Positions 63,929 through 64,000 of a DNA stretch of 64,000 nt are shown here, in pieces. The translations under genes and the position numbers were made by a program. How positions within the stretch are numbered: the stretch's first letter is position 1; each line of letters starts with the position of its first letter. Under the pieces are notes generated by a model. The model made no database searches. It worked only from the letters and a program-made list of their open reading frames with translations, and was not told the origin of the DNA. Origin of the DNA: Planctomycetota bacterium (GTDB taxonomy: Bacteria; Planctomycetota; UBA1135; GCA-002686595); contig SIAI01000005.1 of the NCBI GenBank assembly GCA_009691855.1, forward strand, positions 62,001 through 126,000. Reading direction: 5' to 3'.

Positions 63929-64000
63929 CTAGTGTCCCTTCCCCGAAGTAGCGCCAACAATCCGCCGCACTGAATCGCCGCTGGCGGCCTTGCGCCTCCT
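63929..64000. mobile_element. CTAG-bounded MITE-like element, type 3 copy B, cut by the window end
   Basis: Starts CTAGTGTCCCTTCCCCGAAG and matches 19336-19502 over the visible 72 bp with only a few differences. Only the left terminal inverted repeat and the start of the shared core are present. It begins two bases upstream of the proposed TTG start of the VWA gene. Confidence 0.85.

Overview
The window comes from a very GC-rich Gram-negative bacterium, most likely of the Planctomycetota. I infer this from the gene content rather than from any search: a 3-keto-disaccharide hydrolase (DUF1080) protein, an FG-GAP/VCBS secreted protein, a secreted Trp/Cys protein built on VWxPG repeats, an LptE-like outer-membrane lipoprotein, an ECF sigma factor and a complete 14-subunit complex I. 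Many genes start with GTG or TTG. The organism decodes UGA as selenocysteine: the window opens with the end of selA and carries an AhpD-like selenoprotein gene at 18585-19169.

Layout. 1-3335: end of selA, an overlapping SGNH-hydrolase-like membrane protein, and a convergent Vgb-type propeller protein. 3400-12500: loosely packed accessory region with an MFS/spermidine-synthase fusion protein, small lipoproteins, an IS5-type transposase remnant, a peptidase-like protein lacking its aspartates and a large FG-GAP protein. 12527-20502: methyltransferase, DUF1080 protein, M1 aminopeptidase, the selenoprotein, a small Sm-like protein, a Nudix protein and several palindromic elements, one inserted in another. 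20715-39302: long minus-strand housekeeping stretch, read from high to low as corC-like, recO, a TPR lipoprotein, lptE-like, ftsH, folP, cdaA-ybbR fusion, glmM, tsaB, alr, an AsmA-like giant, manC, ruvX and RNase P RNA. 39568-48393: plus-strand genes for an ECF sigma factor, histidine degradation (hutI, ftcD), a PilZ protein, an acetyltransferase, an aminotransferase, citrate synthase and carboxypeptidase Taq. 48401-62042: the minus-strand nuoA-nuoN operon. 62433-63926: a von Willebrand factor A protein.

The most unusual signals lie between genes. Six complete elements and one cut by the window end are 165-192 bp long, have long terminal inverted repeats and are bounded by CTAG or a near match. 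That is what an IS630/mariner-type MITE inserting at the TA of CTAG would leave. Four of them sit exactly on the TAG stop codon of a gene, so insertion regenerated the stop. A second family begins with the TGA stop of the upstream gene and forms a long hairpin. It occurs twice at the end of a structured 240-bp repeat and once as the two arms of a larger element that itself received a CTAG element.

Several genes also have a sigma-70-like -10 hexamer (TAnnnT) only 6-12 nt before the start codon and no clear Shine-Dalgarno, which suggests leaderless or near-leaderless mRNAs.
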